Numbered from the stretch's first letter, positions 47,250 through 55,477 are shown. The stretch: 64,000 nucleotides of DNA from Brevundimonas sp. SH203 (GCF_002157625.1 NZ_BDMM01000001.1:372001-436000), one strand, 5' to 3'. Notes: generated by a model not told the origin, from the letters alone. Program-made: numbers and translations.

Positions 47250-48566
47250 TCACGACCCGCGTCGCGCGGAAACCTCAATCCGAACCCCGATCATTTTGGA
47301 CACCCAGTCCGCCGCCGCGTCCGAGGCCATGCCAAGATCCAGCGCCGTTCGGTCCAGCTCCAGGGCGCCTTCCACCTTGGCCACGCCGCCGGATTCGCTG
47401 AATTGGAACGGCAGGACCACCGGGATGGTCGTGGTCTTTATCCTGAGGTCGCCCGCCGCCTCGTAGCGATCGCCGCCCAGGGACCGGAAGCGGGTCGCCT
47501 CGAACCGCGCGGTCGGATACTGCGCCGGGTCGAACCATTCCGCGCCCAGCAGAGAACCTTCCTGCGTCGGATCGCCCGTCCGCGCCGAGGCCGTCTGGAC
47601 CAGAACCACGGCCTTCGATCCCGCCAGGTCCGACGGGTCGAACCAGACGTGCCCCGTCCACTGGTCGAACCGGCCCTTGAACGACTTGCCGGCGTGGGTT
47701 CCGGTGAAGGCGATGGTTGAGGCGGCCGGGTCGATGGTCCAGACCGCCGCCGTTCCCGGCGTGACGGGCGCCTCCAGTTTCGGCTGGCCAGCGGCGGGCG
47801 CGACGGCCTGGAGCGTGATCGTGGCCAGCTGGCTTTCGGTCAGGGCATAGGGTCGGGCGGCGATGGCGCCGGCGAACGCGACCGCCAGCACCAGGGCGAC
47901 ACCCGCCGCGCGTTCGGCCCAGACCGGCGTCGGCGTCGGCGAGACCGCCTCATCGGTATGGCCGGACTTCAGGCCCGGAACCATATGACCCAGCACCCCG
48001 TCCCTATCGACGAACTGGTGCTTCAGGGCTGCGCCGACGTGCAGAATGATCAGCACCACCGCGCCCCACGCCATGAACGAATGGGCGCCCATCGCCTGGA
48101 AGGCCAGGGCCCGACGCATCTGGATCGACAGCTCGGCCACGCCCGGCAGGTGCGGAATGGGAAAGAGGCCGAACCAGCTGGTCGCCACCTCCAGCGCACG
48201 ATCCTGCGACACCGCCCAGCCGGCCGACACGTACAGCCAACCCGTCAGCGGCAGCGCCAGCAACAGGGCGTAGAAGGCCACATGGGTCGCGCCCGCCGCA
48301 AAGGCCTCCCACCACTTCATAGTCCTGGGCAGGGCCGGCGGGCGATGCGTCAGCCGCCAGACGATCCGAACCGCCGTCAGCGCCAGGATCAAAAAGCCGA
48401 TCGACTTGTGAATCTGGAACACCCGATAGGCCAGGGCCTGGTTCTCGGGGCTTTCGATCGCCGACGTCATCCAGAGACCCATCGGGATCATCGAGACGAT
48501 CAAAAGCGCGATGGCCCAATGCAGGGCGATGGCGACGGTGGAATAGCGGTTGCGGGCGTGGGACAT
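47250..48566 (-). CDS. Cytochrome b561 fused to a YceI domain
   Basis: 438 aa. The N-terminal half (about 8-180) is a four-helix cytochrome b561 with heme-ligand histidines in ALHWAIALLI, QIHKSIGFLIL, THVAFYALLL and IILHVGAALKHQF. A transmembrane segment (about 220-240) then leads to a periplasmic YceI lipocalin-like domain (about 275-435: WTIDPAASTIAFTGTHAGKSFKG). YceI domains bind isoprenoid or quinone-like lipids, so the fusion suggests electron transfer involving a quinone at the periplasmic face. ATG at 48566 (MSHARNRYST) chosen. A separate YceI lipoprotein gene lies just upstream. Confidence 0.92.
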   Translation of the reverse strand: MSHARNRYSTVAIALHWAIALLIVSMIPMGLWMTSAIESPENQALAYRVFQIHKSIGFLILALTAVRIVWRLTHRPPALPRTMKWWEAFAAGATHVAFYALLLALPLTGWLYVSAGWAVSQDRALEVATSWFGLFPIPHLPGVAELSIQMRRALAFQAMGAHSFMAWGAVVLIILHVGAALKHQFVDRDGVLGHMVPGLKSGHTDEAVSPTPTPVWAERAAGVALVLAVAFAGAIAARPYALTESQLATITLQAVAPAAGQPKLEAPVTPGTAAVWTIDPAASTIAFTGTHAGKSFKGRFDQWTGHVWFDPSDLAGSKAVVLVQTASARTGDPTQEGSLLGAEWFDPAQYPTARFEATRFRSLGGDRYEAAGDLRIKTTTIPVVLPFQFSESGGVAKVEGALELDRTALDLGMASDAAADWVSKMIGVRIEVSARRGS

Positions 48567-48635
48567 GGAAAACTCGGCCTTGGGACGCACAGAAAGGGCG
48601 GCGGGATCGACCGCCACCCTTCCACATCTCGGAAC

Positions 48636-49337
48636 TTAGGCGCCGGGCGCGGCGGCCGGGGCGACTTCCTGAATGAACTCGCCATCGAAGCGGATCGTGA
48701 TCTCGTCGCCGACGGGGCCGACCGCCATGCCGAACTCGGATCGTTTGAACCGGCCTTCCGCCGCGAAGCCGACGGCCGGCACATTGGCGAACGGATGGCG
48801 GTCGATCTCGCCGTTGAAGGTCGCGTCCAGCGTCACCGGATGGGTCTGGCCCAGGAAGGTCAGGTCGCCCGTCACCTTGGCCTTGCGCGCGCCGGTCTTC
48901 TTCACCGACGTCGAGACGAAGGTGATCTGCGGGAAGGCCTTGGCGTTCAGCCAGGTCGGATTGTTGGCCATGTCGTCGTTCCAGTCGGCATAGGCCGAAC
49001 CCGCGTGCGACGCCTTATAATTGGCGGGATAGGCCGCATTGACCGAGGCAGGATCAATGGTCGCGGTGATCTTGGAGTTTTCCAGATTGGCCGGATCGAG
49101 CGTCAGCTTGGCCTCGAATTTGTCGAACCGCGCAGTGTAGTGCGAAATCGTATTGTGCAGCAGCGACCACTGCAGCGTGGCGTGGGTGGGGTCCAGCACA
49201 TAGACCCCGGCCGGCGCCTTCACCGACACCGGGGCTTCGGCTGCGGCGTCCGGGGCCGCGGCGGGCGCTTCGCCCGGCTTGTTGCACGCGGCCAGCAGGG
49301 CCAGCGCGGACACGGCGGCGAGGGTAGCGATCTTCAT
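48636..49337 (-). CDS. YceI family lipoprotein
   Basis: 233 aa. Lipoprotein signal ending ALLAAC-NKP, an Ala/Pro linker, then a YceI beta-barrel (VYVLDPTHATLQWSLLHNTISHYTARFDKF; VTGDLTFLGQTHPVTLDATFNG). Expected in the periplasm, tethered to a membrane, binding a hydrophobic ligand. It directly precedes the cytochrome b561-YceI fusion gene (69-bp gap), so the two probably act together. Confidence 0.92.
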   Translation of the reverse strand: MKIATLAAVSALALLAACNKPGEAPAAAPDAAAEAPVSVKAPAGVYVLDPTHATLQWSLLHNTISHYTARFDKFEAKLTLDPANLENSKITATIDPASVNAAYPANYKASHAGSAYADWNDDMANNPTWLNAKAFPQITFVSTSVKKTGARKAKVTGDLTFLGQTHPVTLDATFNGEIDRHPFANVPAVGFAAEGRFKRSEFGMAVGPVGDEITIRFDGEFIQEVAPAAAPGA

Positions 49338-49430
49338 TTCCGGCTCCGTCCAAATCAAGGGATGGAAACGATCTAGGACAGTTGAAACTGATACGCAACA
49401 GCTTCTGTTTCGGATCGTGGCTGGCCTGAC

Positions 49431-49859
49431 TCAGGCCTGCCGTCGCCCTTTCAACAGCCGATCCCGCGCGGCGTTGACCCGTGTCGCCAGGCCTTCGGTG
49501 CCGCCTTGATCGGGATGGGCGCGGGCCATGGCGCGCTTCCAGGCCGCGCGGATTTCGGCCTCGTCCGCGCCCGGCCGGACGCCCAGCACGGCGCGGGCGT
49601 CGGCCTCGCTGATCGGCTCGGACCGAACGACGGCCCGCAGACGCGACGACCAAGCCAGATAGAGGCCCGCCCCGGCCATCGCCGCCGCCGCCAACCAAGC
49701 CCCGCGAAAGGCCGCCAGCGCGCCGCCGGCGAGCAGGACCGCGCCCAGCAGGGTCGCCGTCACGCGCCAATGGGCCCGCCCCCGCCGCTCGGTCTGGCGA
49801 CCCAACCGAACCAAAGCCCAGACGGCGATGGCCGCCAGCGCCAACCAGATCAAACCCAT
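49431..49859 (-). CDS. Membrane-anchored J-domain protein
   Basis: 142 aa. Two hydrophobic segments (about 1-18 and 33-70), then a shortened C-terminal J domain with the HPD motif in AHPDQGGTEGLATRVNAARDRLL. Similar in layout to bacterial DnaJ-like proteins of the TIM14 type, likely recruiting DnaK at the membrane. Client unknown. Next to mipZ on the same strand, 24 bp downstream. Confidence 0.85.
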   Translation of the reverse strand: MGLIWLALAAIAVWALVRLGRQTERRGRAHWRVTATLLGAVLLAGGALAAFRGAWLAAAAMAGAGLYLAWSSRLRAVVRSEPISEADARAVLGVRPGADEAEIRAAWKRAMARAHPDQGGTEGLATRVNAARDRLLKGRRQA

Positions 49860-49883
49860 CAGGTCGTCAGGCCCGTCAAACCG

Positions 49884-50720
49884 TCAGGCCGCCACGTCCA
49901 AAGGGGCGATCACCTGCTCCAGCCCCATGGCCATCATCAGGTTGCGCATCTCCTGTCGCGCCGCGACGTGGGCCAACGACACGGCCACGGGGCGAATGTC
50001 GTTGGACAGGTCCGCCACCGTCAGGCCAAAGGGGAACAGTTCGCGATAGATGACCCGATCGCGCAGGCCCGGCCCGACGCGGAAACCGACCCGTTTGGCC
50101 AGTTTGTTCATCCGTTCTTCCAGACGCTTGCGGTTGCGGGCCTCGGCGACGGCCAGGCGGTTGGTCACGACCAGCCAGTCGATGGTCGCGTGGCGCCCCT
50201 GGGCAATGGCCCGCTGCTTGCGCGCCTCCCAGACGCTCTCGGAATAGATCGAGGGTTTCAGCAGCTCCAGAGACACCGGATCGACCTCGCCCAGCAGGTC
50301 GAAATCGACGAAACTGTCGTTCATCGGCGTCACGATCTGGTCGGCGCGGGCGTGGGCGGCGCTGGACACCGCCGTATCGCCGCCCGGCGTGTCGATCAGG
50401 ATGCAGTCCACGCCCTGGCCCGCCGCTTCGTCGAAGGCGCGTTCGAAGGCCGCGATCTGGTCAGCGACCGCCGCCTTGGCCAGGGCCTTGCCGTCGCCCA
50501 TGTCGGGAATGAAAGGCTGGGGCAGCTCATGTCCGTTCGCGGCCAGCCAGGCGGCGCGATTGTTGAAGAAGCGCTGCATCGACCGCTGGCGCAGGTCCAG
50601 GTCGATGATCCCCACCGTCCGGCCCGCGTGCAGCAGGCCGGTGACGATGTGGATGGCTAGGGTGGACTTGCCCGCCCCGCCCTTTTCGTTGCCGAGAACG
50701 ATCACATGCGGCTGCGTCAT
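49884..50720 (-). CDS. mipZ: Division-plane positioning ATPase MipZ
   Basis: 278 aa. ParA/MinD-family ATPase with deviant Walker A KGGAGKST (13-20), IIDLDLRQRS, LIDTPGGD and VTPMNDSFVDFDLLGEVDP. Caulobacter MipZ has the same hallmark segments, including NRKRLEERMNKLAKRVGFRVGPGLRDRVIYRELFPFGLT-type sequence near residues 195-235. It forms a bipolar gradient with ParB and blocks FtsZ assembly away from midcell. A CtrA-like half-matching box lies about 85 bp upstream. Confidence 0.96.
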   Translation of the reverse strand: MTQPHVIVLGNEKGGAGKSTLAIHIVTGLLHAGRTVGIIDLDLRQRSMQRFFNNRAAWLAANGHELPQPFIPDMGDGKALAKAAVADQIAAFERAFDEAAGQGVDCILIDTPGGDTAVSSAAHARADQIVTPMNDSFVDFDLLGEVDPVSLELLKPSIYSESVWEARKQRAIAQGRHATIDWLVVTNRLAVAEARNRKRLEERMNKLAKRVGFRVGPGLRDRVIYRELFPFGLTVADLSNDIRPVAVSLAHVAARQEMRNLMMAMGLEQVIAPLDVAA

Positions 50721-50801
50721 TTCGAGGGAATCCTCTGTGCCGACCGGCGCGACTCAGGCGCGGTCCAGTTCGGCGAAGAGTCGGCCGCCGCGCGCCAAAC
50801 G

Positions 50802-50817
50802 TCAACGGAACCTTAAC
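50802..50817. promoter_or_regulatory. CtrA-like box upstream of mipZ
   Basis: TCAA-N7-TTAAC resembles the CtrA consensus TTAA-N7-TTAA with one mismatch in the first half. It lies about 85 bp upstream of the mipZ start in the 128-bp gap between mipZ and the SPOR gene. CtrA control is plausible for a Caulobacterales division gene but rests on one site. Confidence 0.35.
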
Positions 50818-50848
50818 GCAGACCTGTGGACGGCGCCTCAGCCAGGGA

Positions 50849-51544
50849 TCAGCTGTTGCGGGCACACCAGGCGTCGGCGACATCGGCCGCGCGGCAGACG
50901 GCGATGGCCGCCTCCCTGGAAACCGGCCCGACCTTCAATCGAGTCAAGGTCCGCCCCTGAACCTCGACCGGCTCGAACACCGGAGCCAGCGCGGCCAGAT
51001 CGGCGGACGCCTTCAACCGCGTCCAGGCCGTGCGCGCCGCCTGAGGACTGGAATAGGCGCCCAGCTGGATGGTGCGGCCGCCGGTCGGCGCGGGGCGAAG
51101 GCTGGCGTCATGCCTCAAGGGCGCCCGGTCCAGAGCCGGCGACGTCGTGGCGACTTCACGGATCATGATGGGGGCTGCGGCCTGAACCGCAGGCTGAACC
51201 TGGCGGATCACGGCGTCGCGCAGTCCGGCGTCGTCGGCCACCCGCCGCACGCCGGCCTGGTCGTCGCGGGCGTCCCACATGGCGTGGGGGTCCATGACCG
51301 CGACCCTCATGGCTCTGAACCTGGCCGGGCGCAGCCCCGCCGCCTCGACCGACCGCGCAGGCCCGGAATGACCGACGCCGGGCGTCAAAGGCACCTCGAC
51401 CGAGGCCACCTGGTCGGCCAGGGATGTGAATCGATGCGGATCGGTATTGGCCGCCCCGCACGCGGACAGCGCGGCGGAACCGACCAGGGCCGCAATTACG
51501 GCCGGGACGATCTGAACGGGACGGGTCGCTTCTGCGGGCGTCAT
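50849..51544 (-). CDS. SPOR-domain protein
   Basis: 231 aa. N-terminal signal/lipoprotein-like segment (IVPAVIAALVGSAALSAC-GAAN) and a C-terminal SPOR domain (about 150-230: GRTIQLGAYSSPQAARTAWTRL and VEVQGRTLTRLKVGPVSREAAIAVCRAAD), which binds denuded peptidoglycan at the division site. The region between is low-complexity and unrecognised. Directly upstream of mipZ in the same direction, so both are potential division genes. Confidence 0.82.
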   Translation of the reverse strand: MTPAEATRPVQIVPAVIAALVGSAALSACGAANTDPHRFTSLADQVASVEVPLTPGVGHSGPARSVEAAGLRPARFRAMRVAVMDPHAMWDARDDQAGVRRVADDAGLRDAVIRQVQPAVQAAAPIMIREVATTSPALDRAPLRHDASLRPAPTGGRTIQLGAYSSPQAARTAWTRLKASADLAALAPVFEPVEVQGRTLTRLKVGPVSREAAIAVCRAADVADAWCARNS

Positions 51545-51756
51545 GAGAACGACCCTAAGGCCCAGCCTTTTAGGTCTGGTGCATCAACAGGCTTAAGCGG
51601 AAAGGTTAATCCCTTCATCATGTTGGACGCCTCCCCTGCTCGTGATCCGCATGGCGACCGAACGGCGCGCCACCTGTCGGGACTCGAATCGACAAGGCTT
51701 CAGCGTCGGCATGGTTCCGACGAGGCAGGATCGGAGATACGGCGGCCTGAAAAGAA

Positions 51757-51790
51757 AACGGGCCGCATCCGTCGCCGGATGCGGCCCGTT
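51757..51790. terminator. Intrinsic terminator after the chorismate mutase gene
   Basis: A perfect 15-bp stem (AACGGGCCGCATCCG with its complement) closed by a TCGC loop, flanked by A-rich sequence on one side and TTCTTT on the other. It lies 26 bp downstream of the chorismate mutase stop and works in either direction. The rest of 51545-51756 holds no recognisable gene. Confidence 0.85.
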
Positions 51791-51816
51791 CTTTAGATGT
51801 CAGCCGATCCAGAAAG

Positions 51817-52575
51817 TCAGCCGATGGCGCCGACGCAGCCTTCCGCGTCGCCCGGCGACAGTTCGGCGTCGGTCAGGGCGATGGTCCAGCCATGGTGCGT
51901 ATTCAGGCCCCAGCGCCGAGCGCCGCCGCCGTCGCCGGCGTCGCCGCCCGCCGTCACGATGACGCGGCGGCCCTTCGGCAGGGCCGGCGGATCGATCTTG
52001 CCGACGGCCAGCGAGGTCGGGGTCGCACCGCCGTAACCGTCGAAGACGCTCAGCATCGACCATTCGCGACGCAGGCCCATCCACCAGGCGTCCTCGGTAT
52101 TGATGGCCAGGACGGCGATCCCGTGCCCTTCGGCCGCGAAGGCCAGGGCTTTTTGCGGGTCGCGCACCATCTTGATGTCCGCCGCAGCGCCGAAGCGCAG
52201 ACGCGCGCCGTCGAAGGCCCGCGTCGGCTCGATCGGGGCCCAGACCTGGACCTGAAGACGCCCCTGACGCGCCAGGCCCCAGCCGACGATCTCGCGCCAC
52301 AGATGCTCGACCGCCTCGGCGTTCTCGGGCTGGCATTTCGAAAGCATGCGCGACAGCACCGTCTGTTCGCGGTCGGGGCGCAGCTTGGTGTGCGGGCCCG
52401 TCGGGGCGTCCTTGGCGCGGCCCACGGTGGCGGCGACGGCCAGGCGCTGTTCGAACAGGGCCAGGATCTGATCGTCGATCCCGTCGATCTCGGCGCGCAG
52501 GGCGGCCAGCGCCTGCTGTTCGGGGGTCAGCTCGGCCACGTCAGGCCAGACTTGCTGAAGATTGGAAATGGGCAT
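51817..52575 (-). CDS. Chorismate mutase (AroQ-type) with C-terminal domain
   Basis: 252 aa. Residues about 20-110 are an AroQ helical chorismate mutase (LAALRAEIDGIDDQILALFEQRLAVAATVGRAK, and RPDREQTVLSRML), making prephenate from chorismate. The C-terminal region (about 115-252: FGAAADIKMVRDPQKALAFAAEGHGIAVLAI) resembles the periplasmic-binding or prephenate-dehydratase-like extension seen in alphaproteobacterial homologues; its role is unclear. The ATG at 52575 lies 108 bases after a Phe/Tyr-rich leader peptide, so expression is probably attenuated. Confidence 0.9.
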   Translation of the reverse strand: MPISNLQQVWPDVAELTPEQQALAALRAEIDGIDDQILALFEQRLAVAATVGRAKDAPTGPHTKLRPDREQTVLSRMLSKCQPENAEAVEHLWREIVGWGLARQGRLQVQVWAPIEPTRAFDGARLRFGAAADIKMVRDPQKALAFAAEGHGIAVLAINTEDAWWMGLRREWSMLSVFDGYGGATPTSLAVGKIDPPALPKGRRVIVTAGGDAGDGGGARRWGLNTHHGWTIALTDAELSPGDAEGCVGAIG

Positions 52576-52615
52576 GGGACAAGGCTTTCGGCATTCTGAA
52601 TTCGATATGTGCAAG

Positions 52616-52648
52616 GGCGAACAGCCGCTCTGATCCAGAGCGGTCGCC
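52616..52648 (-). terminator. Putative attenuator hairpin upstream of chorismate mutase
   Basis: In the leftward RNA, CCGCUCUG and CAGAGCGG pair (8 bp, GAU loop) and an outer GGCGA/UCGCC pair adds 5 bp with a CUGU bulge. The outer stem shares bases 52645-52648 with a CCGGCG segment that can instead pair with CGCCGG inside the leader peptide (52688-52693). The two folds exclude each other, the layout of an attenuator. There is no clear U-run after the hairpin, so it may act on translation instead. Confidence 0.5.
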
Positions 52649-52683
52649 GGTGAAGCAGTCAGGGACGGTGTGCGCCCGACGCC

Positions 52684-52785
52684 TCAGCCGGCGTATCGAA
52701 AGCCGTAAAAGCCGTAGCCGAAATAGAGGCCGGACACCGCGCGCGAACGGTCGAAAGAAACAGAGAGGGCGCGCTGGCGGGACAT
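52684..52785 (-). CDS. Phe/Tyr-rich leader peptide for the chorismate mutase gene
   Basis: 33 codons, ATG at 52785, TGA at 52684-52686. Residues 21-31 read YFGYGFYGFRY: four Tyr and three Phe in eleven codons, and Phe also at 11. The peptide begins MSRQRALSVSFDRS. It is too concentrated to be chance and lies directly before an aromatic-pathway gene and after a stop codon. The stalled-ribosome logic of phe/pheA leader peptides fits. Too short for ordinary gene finders. Confidence 0.8.
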   Translation of the reverse strand: MSRQRALSVSFDRSRAVSGLYFGYGFYGFRYAG

Positions 52786-52830
52786 GGTCCGGTTCCGGTT
52801 ATGCGGATCGGGTTGCGATCCGTGCGGGCC

Positions 52831-52860
52831 TTAAGACACGCAAAGACCGTGCGCCGTCAA
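52831..52860 (-). promoter_or_regulatory. Candidate promoter for the leader/chorismate mutase transcript
   Basis: Read leftward, TTGACG (52860-52855) and TCTTAA (52836-52831) are separated by 18 bp, close to a sigma-70-type promoter. The -35 box overlaps the stop codon of the prephenate dehydratase gene. A start near 52824 would leave about 39 bases before the leader ATG. Confidence 0.5.
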
Positions 52861-53432
52861 CCCTTGGAAGCACTCAACAGGACGAAGCGCGTTCGATTAT
52901 CGCTCGAATCCTGCAAATCGTTGCGCAGGATCGACAGGCCATAGACTTCCGCCGCCCCGACGGCGGCGATGGCGGCGCGGGTCGGATCGCCGGCTTCGGC
53001 CACATCGCGCGCGGCGCCCGCCGTGTCGAAATGTTCGATGACCTTCATGTGCAGGGTCTTCAGCGTCTGCTCGCACTGGGCCAGGGCGATGGGGTGGCTT
53101 TCGACCGTTCGAACGTCGGACAGCCGCGCGCCGGGCAAGCCCATCAGGGCGTGTCGGATGGGACGCCACACCTCGGCGACCGGCTCCATCCCCAGTTCCC
53201 GCACCAGGGTCGCGGCGGGCTCGACCATGCCGATGGTCGAGTTCTCGACCGGGATCAGGGCGCAACCGCAATCGCCGGACGTCAGGGCCTCAAGCGCGCC
53301 CTCGAAGGTTTCGAACGCCACCGCCTCGTCCCACGGCCGCAAGGCCAGACAGGCCTCGTGACTGAAGGCGCCCGGCGCACCCTGATAGGCGACACGGCCG
53401 GGCTGTTCGTCTTGGTGGGCAGGCGTGTCCAT
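52857..53432 (-). CDS. pheA: Prephenate dehydratase, catalytic domain only
   Basis: 191 aa from ATG at 53432, where GGAAG lies eight bases upstream; ATG at 53438 and 53501 are alternatives. It converts prephenate to phenylpyruvate in phenylalanine synthesis. Family motifs: VAYQGAPGAFSHEA, IPVENSTIGMV, ESHPIALAQC and the essential NRTRF motif at 179-183. The protein ends eight residues after TRF, so the usual C-terminal ACT domain (about 80 residues) that binds phenylalanine is absent. Feedback inhibition should therefore be lost or supplied by another protein. Confidence 0.9.
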   Translation of the reverse strand: MDTPAHQDEQPGRVAYQGAPGAFSHEACLALRPWDEAVAFETFEGALEALTSGDCGCALIPVENSTIGMVEPAATLVRELGMEPVAEVWRPIRHALMGLPGARLSDVRTVESHPIALAQCEQTLKTLHMKVIEHFDTAGAARDVAEAGDPTRAAIAAVGAAEVYGLSILRNDLQDSSDNRTRFVLLSASKG

Positions 53433-53595
53433 ATCCATCACTTCCCGAGCGCGGCCCGGAAAGCCCTTTGTCGTTGCCAGTCGATCAGACAGCGCGTCCA
53501 TGTCCGCGCCGTGACCGCATCCGGTCGTATCTGCGGCGCCCGTCCCCGCCCCACAAGCCGAATGTGGCGCGACGGCGCGCTGTCAGGACGGCGAA

Positions 53596-53621
53596 AGGGC
53601 GACCGCCACGACGGTCGCCCT
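53596..53621. terminator. Terminator between DAHP synthase and pheA
   Basis: AGGGCGACCG and CGGTCGCCCT form a perfect 10-bp stem with a six-base loop, 15 bp downstream of the DAHP synthase stop. No long T-run. It probably separates the DAHP synthase transcript from pheA. Confidence 0.75.
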
Positions 53622-53636
53622 GCTCATTCGCGTCGA

Positions 53637-55007
53637 TCAGGCCGCTTCGGACCGGCTCACGCGGCCCGACTTCAGCCGTTCGGCGACCAGGAAGGCCAGC
53701 TCCAGCGCCTGATCCGCGTTCAGGCGCGGATCGCAATGGGTATGATAGCGGTTGGACAGGTCGTCCTCCGTCACCGCCTGGGCGCCGCCCAGACATTCGG
53801 TGACGTTCTGGCCCGTCATTTCCAGATGCACGCCGCCGGGGTGGACGCCTTCCGCCTCGGCCACGTCGATGAAGGTCCGCACCTCGCCCATGATCCGGTC
53901 GAACGGCCGGGTCTTGTAGCCGTTTCCGGCCTTCAGCGTATTGCCGTGCATCGGGTCGATGGACCAGATCACCTTGCGTCCCGAGGCCTTCACTTCGCGC
54001 ATCAGCTTGGGCAGGCGTTCGCCCACCTTGTCGTGACCGAAGCGGCCGATCAGCGTCAGACGCCCCGAGACATTGTCCGGGTTCAGCGCGTCGATCAGCG
54101 GCAGCAGGTCGTCGGCCGTCATGGTCGGACCGCACTTCACGCCGATGGGGTTCTTGATCCCCTTCATGAACTCGACGTGGGCGCCGTCCAGTTGGCGGGT
54201 GCGTTCGCCGATCCAAAGCATATGGGCCGAGGTGTCGAACCAGTCGCCAGAACCGCCGTCCAGGCGCGTCAGAGCGCTTTCGACGTTCAGCAGCAGGGCC
54301 TCGTGGCTGGTGAAGACCTCGACCCGGCTCAGATCGGGATGGGTCTCGGGCGTGACGCCGACCGCCTCCATGAAGGCCAGGGCCTCGGTGATCTTGTCGG
54401 CCAGTTCACGGTACTGGGCGCCCGCAGCATTGTCGCCGGCGAAGCCCAGCGTCCAGCGGTGAATGTTGTACAGGTCCGCATACCCCCCGCCCGCAAAGGC
54501 GCGCAGCAGGTTCAGCGTCGAGGCCGACTGGTTATAGGCCCGGATCAGACGCTGCGGATCGGGCGCGCGTTCCTCGGGCGTGAAGCCCATGCCGTTGATG
54601 ATGTCGCCGCGATAGCTGGGCAGTTCGACGCCGTCGACCTCTTCCAGCGGCGAGGACCGCGGCTTGGCGAACTGTCCGGCGATGCGGCCCACCTTCACCA
54701 CCGGTTTGCGGCCGGCGAAGGTCAGCACCACCGCCATCTGAAGGATCAGACGGAAGGTGTCGCGGATGTTGTCGGTCGAGAACTCCTTGAAGCTCTCGGC
54801 GCAGTCGCCGCCCTGAAGCAGGAAGGCCTCGCCCTGCTCCACCTGCGCCAGTTTCGACGTCAGGCGGCGGGCCTCGCCGGCGAAGACGAGCGGCGGCAGG
54901 GCGCGCAGCTCGTCCTCGACCACGGCCAGAGCCTTGGGATCGGGATAGTCCGCCGGCATGTGCAGGGCGGTCTTGGTTCTCCAGCTTTCGGGGGTCCAGC
55001 GTGTCAT
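53637..55007 (-). CDS. 3-deoxy-7-phosphoheptulonate synthase, class II
   Basis: 456 aa. First step of the shikimate pathway, condensing PEP and erythrose 4-phosphate. Class II markers: [58 protein letters not shown] and [18 protein letters not shown] at 55007 (MTRWTPESW) is the family start. Followed by pheA and the chorismate mutase gene on the same strand, a small aromatic amino-acid cluster. Confidence 0.95.
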   Translation of the reverse strand: MTRWTPESWRTKTALHMPADYPDPKALAVVEDELRALPPLVFAGEARRLTSKLAQVEQGEAFLLQGGDCAESFKEFSTDNIRDTFRLILQMAVVLTFAGRKPVVKVGRIAGQFAKPRSSPLEEVDGVELPSYRGDIINGMGFTPEERAPDPQRLIRAYNQSASTLNLLRAFAGGGYADLYNIHRWTLGFAGDNAAGAQYRELADKITEALAFMEAVGVTPETHPDLSRVEVFTSHEALLLNVESALTRLDGGSGDWFDTSAHMLWIGERTRQLDGAHVEFMKGIKNPIGVKCGPTMTADDLLPLIDALNPDNVSGRLTLIGRFGHDKVGERLPKLMREVKASGRKVIWSIDPMHGNTLKAGNGYKTRPFDRIMGEVRTFIDVAEAEGVHPGGVHLEMTGQNVTECLGGAQAVTEDDLSNRYHTHCDPRLNADQALELAFLVAERLKSGRVSRSEAA

Positions 55008-55073
55008 CGTGCAAGAATAGAGCTTCACGACCGCCCAAACAACGAAAACAAGAATAGATTTTGCGGCTGAGCC

Positions 55074-55214
55074 TCAGTCTTCGGCGGGCGGCGCCTTTTC
55101 GGTCGCATTCTCGGCCTTGCGCTGGGCCTTGGCCGCCGCCTTTTCGGCCGCCTTCGCCGCCGCCGCCCGTTCGCGCTCCTGCCGCTCGAAACTGTAGTTG
55201 GGTTTGCGGGCCAT
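55074..55214 (-). CDS. Conserved small basic/alanine-rich protein, 46 aa
   Basis: It begins MARKPNYSFERQERERAAAA and continues as a highly charged Ala/Lys/Glu helix, ending KAPPAED. Many alphaproteobacteria have a similar short protein starting MARKPNY-x-FERx. AAAGGA lies eight bases upstream of the ATG. Function unknown. It lies 67 bp upstream of the DAHP synthase gene in the same direction. Confidence 0.75.
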   Translation of the reverse strand: MARKPNYSFERQERERAAAAKAAEKAAAKAQRKAENATEKAPPAED

Positions 55215-55477
55215 GAAGCGTCCTTTCCTCAAATCACGTCGACGACAAGGTGGCGGCAGGCGGCCTCCGACGCAATGCGCCAGTCCGTCCGTCGTCGGAC
55301 CAATGTCAGAGCAGCCGCTCGTGTCGGGTCACGAACTTGGTCAGGGCGTCCCCCATGATAAAAAGGCGAGCGAGAATCGTCATGACCCAAAAACGCCCGA
55401 ACGGCGAACCTGTTCGACGGCGCGAACCTTGGTCGCAGGCGTCGCACCCGCCCGCCCCGGACTATGGTTGGCTCCGA

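Noticed and set aside
51593-51609. TTAA-N9-TTAA upstream of the SPOR gene as a CtrA site
   Set aside because: The spacer is nine bases rather than the seven required by the CtrA consensus.
53433-53501. N-terminal extension of pheA from an ATG at 53501
   Set aside because: No ribosome site, and the added residues do not resemble the family; GGAAG is correctly spaced for the ATG at 53432.
52650-55070. An 806-codon rightward frame opposite pheA and DAHP synthase
   Set aside because: Antisense to two genes with intact catalytic motifs; no domain pattern of its own.
55229-55447. A 72-codon leftward frame in the gap between the two tiny genes
   Set aside because: No ribosome site, no recognisable helix or motif, and Arg-rich composition typical of chance frames at high GC.
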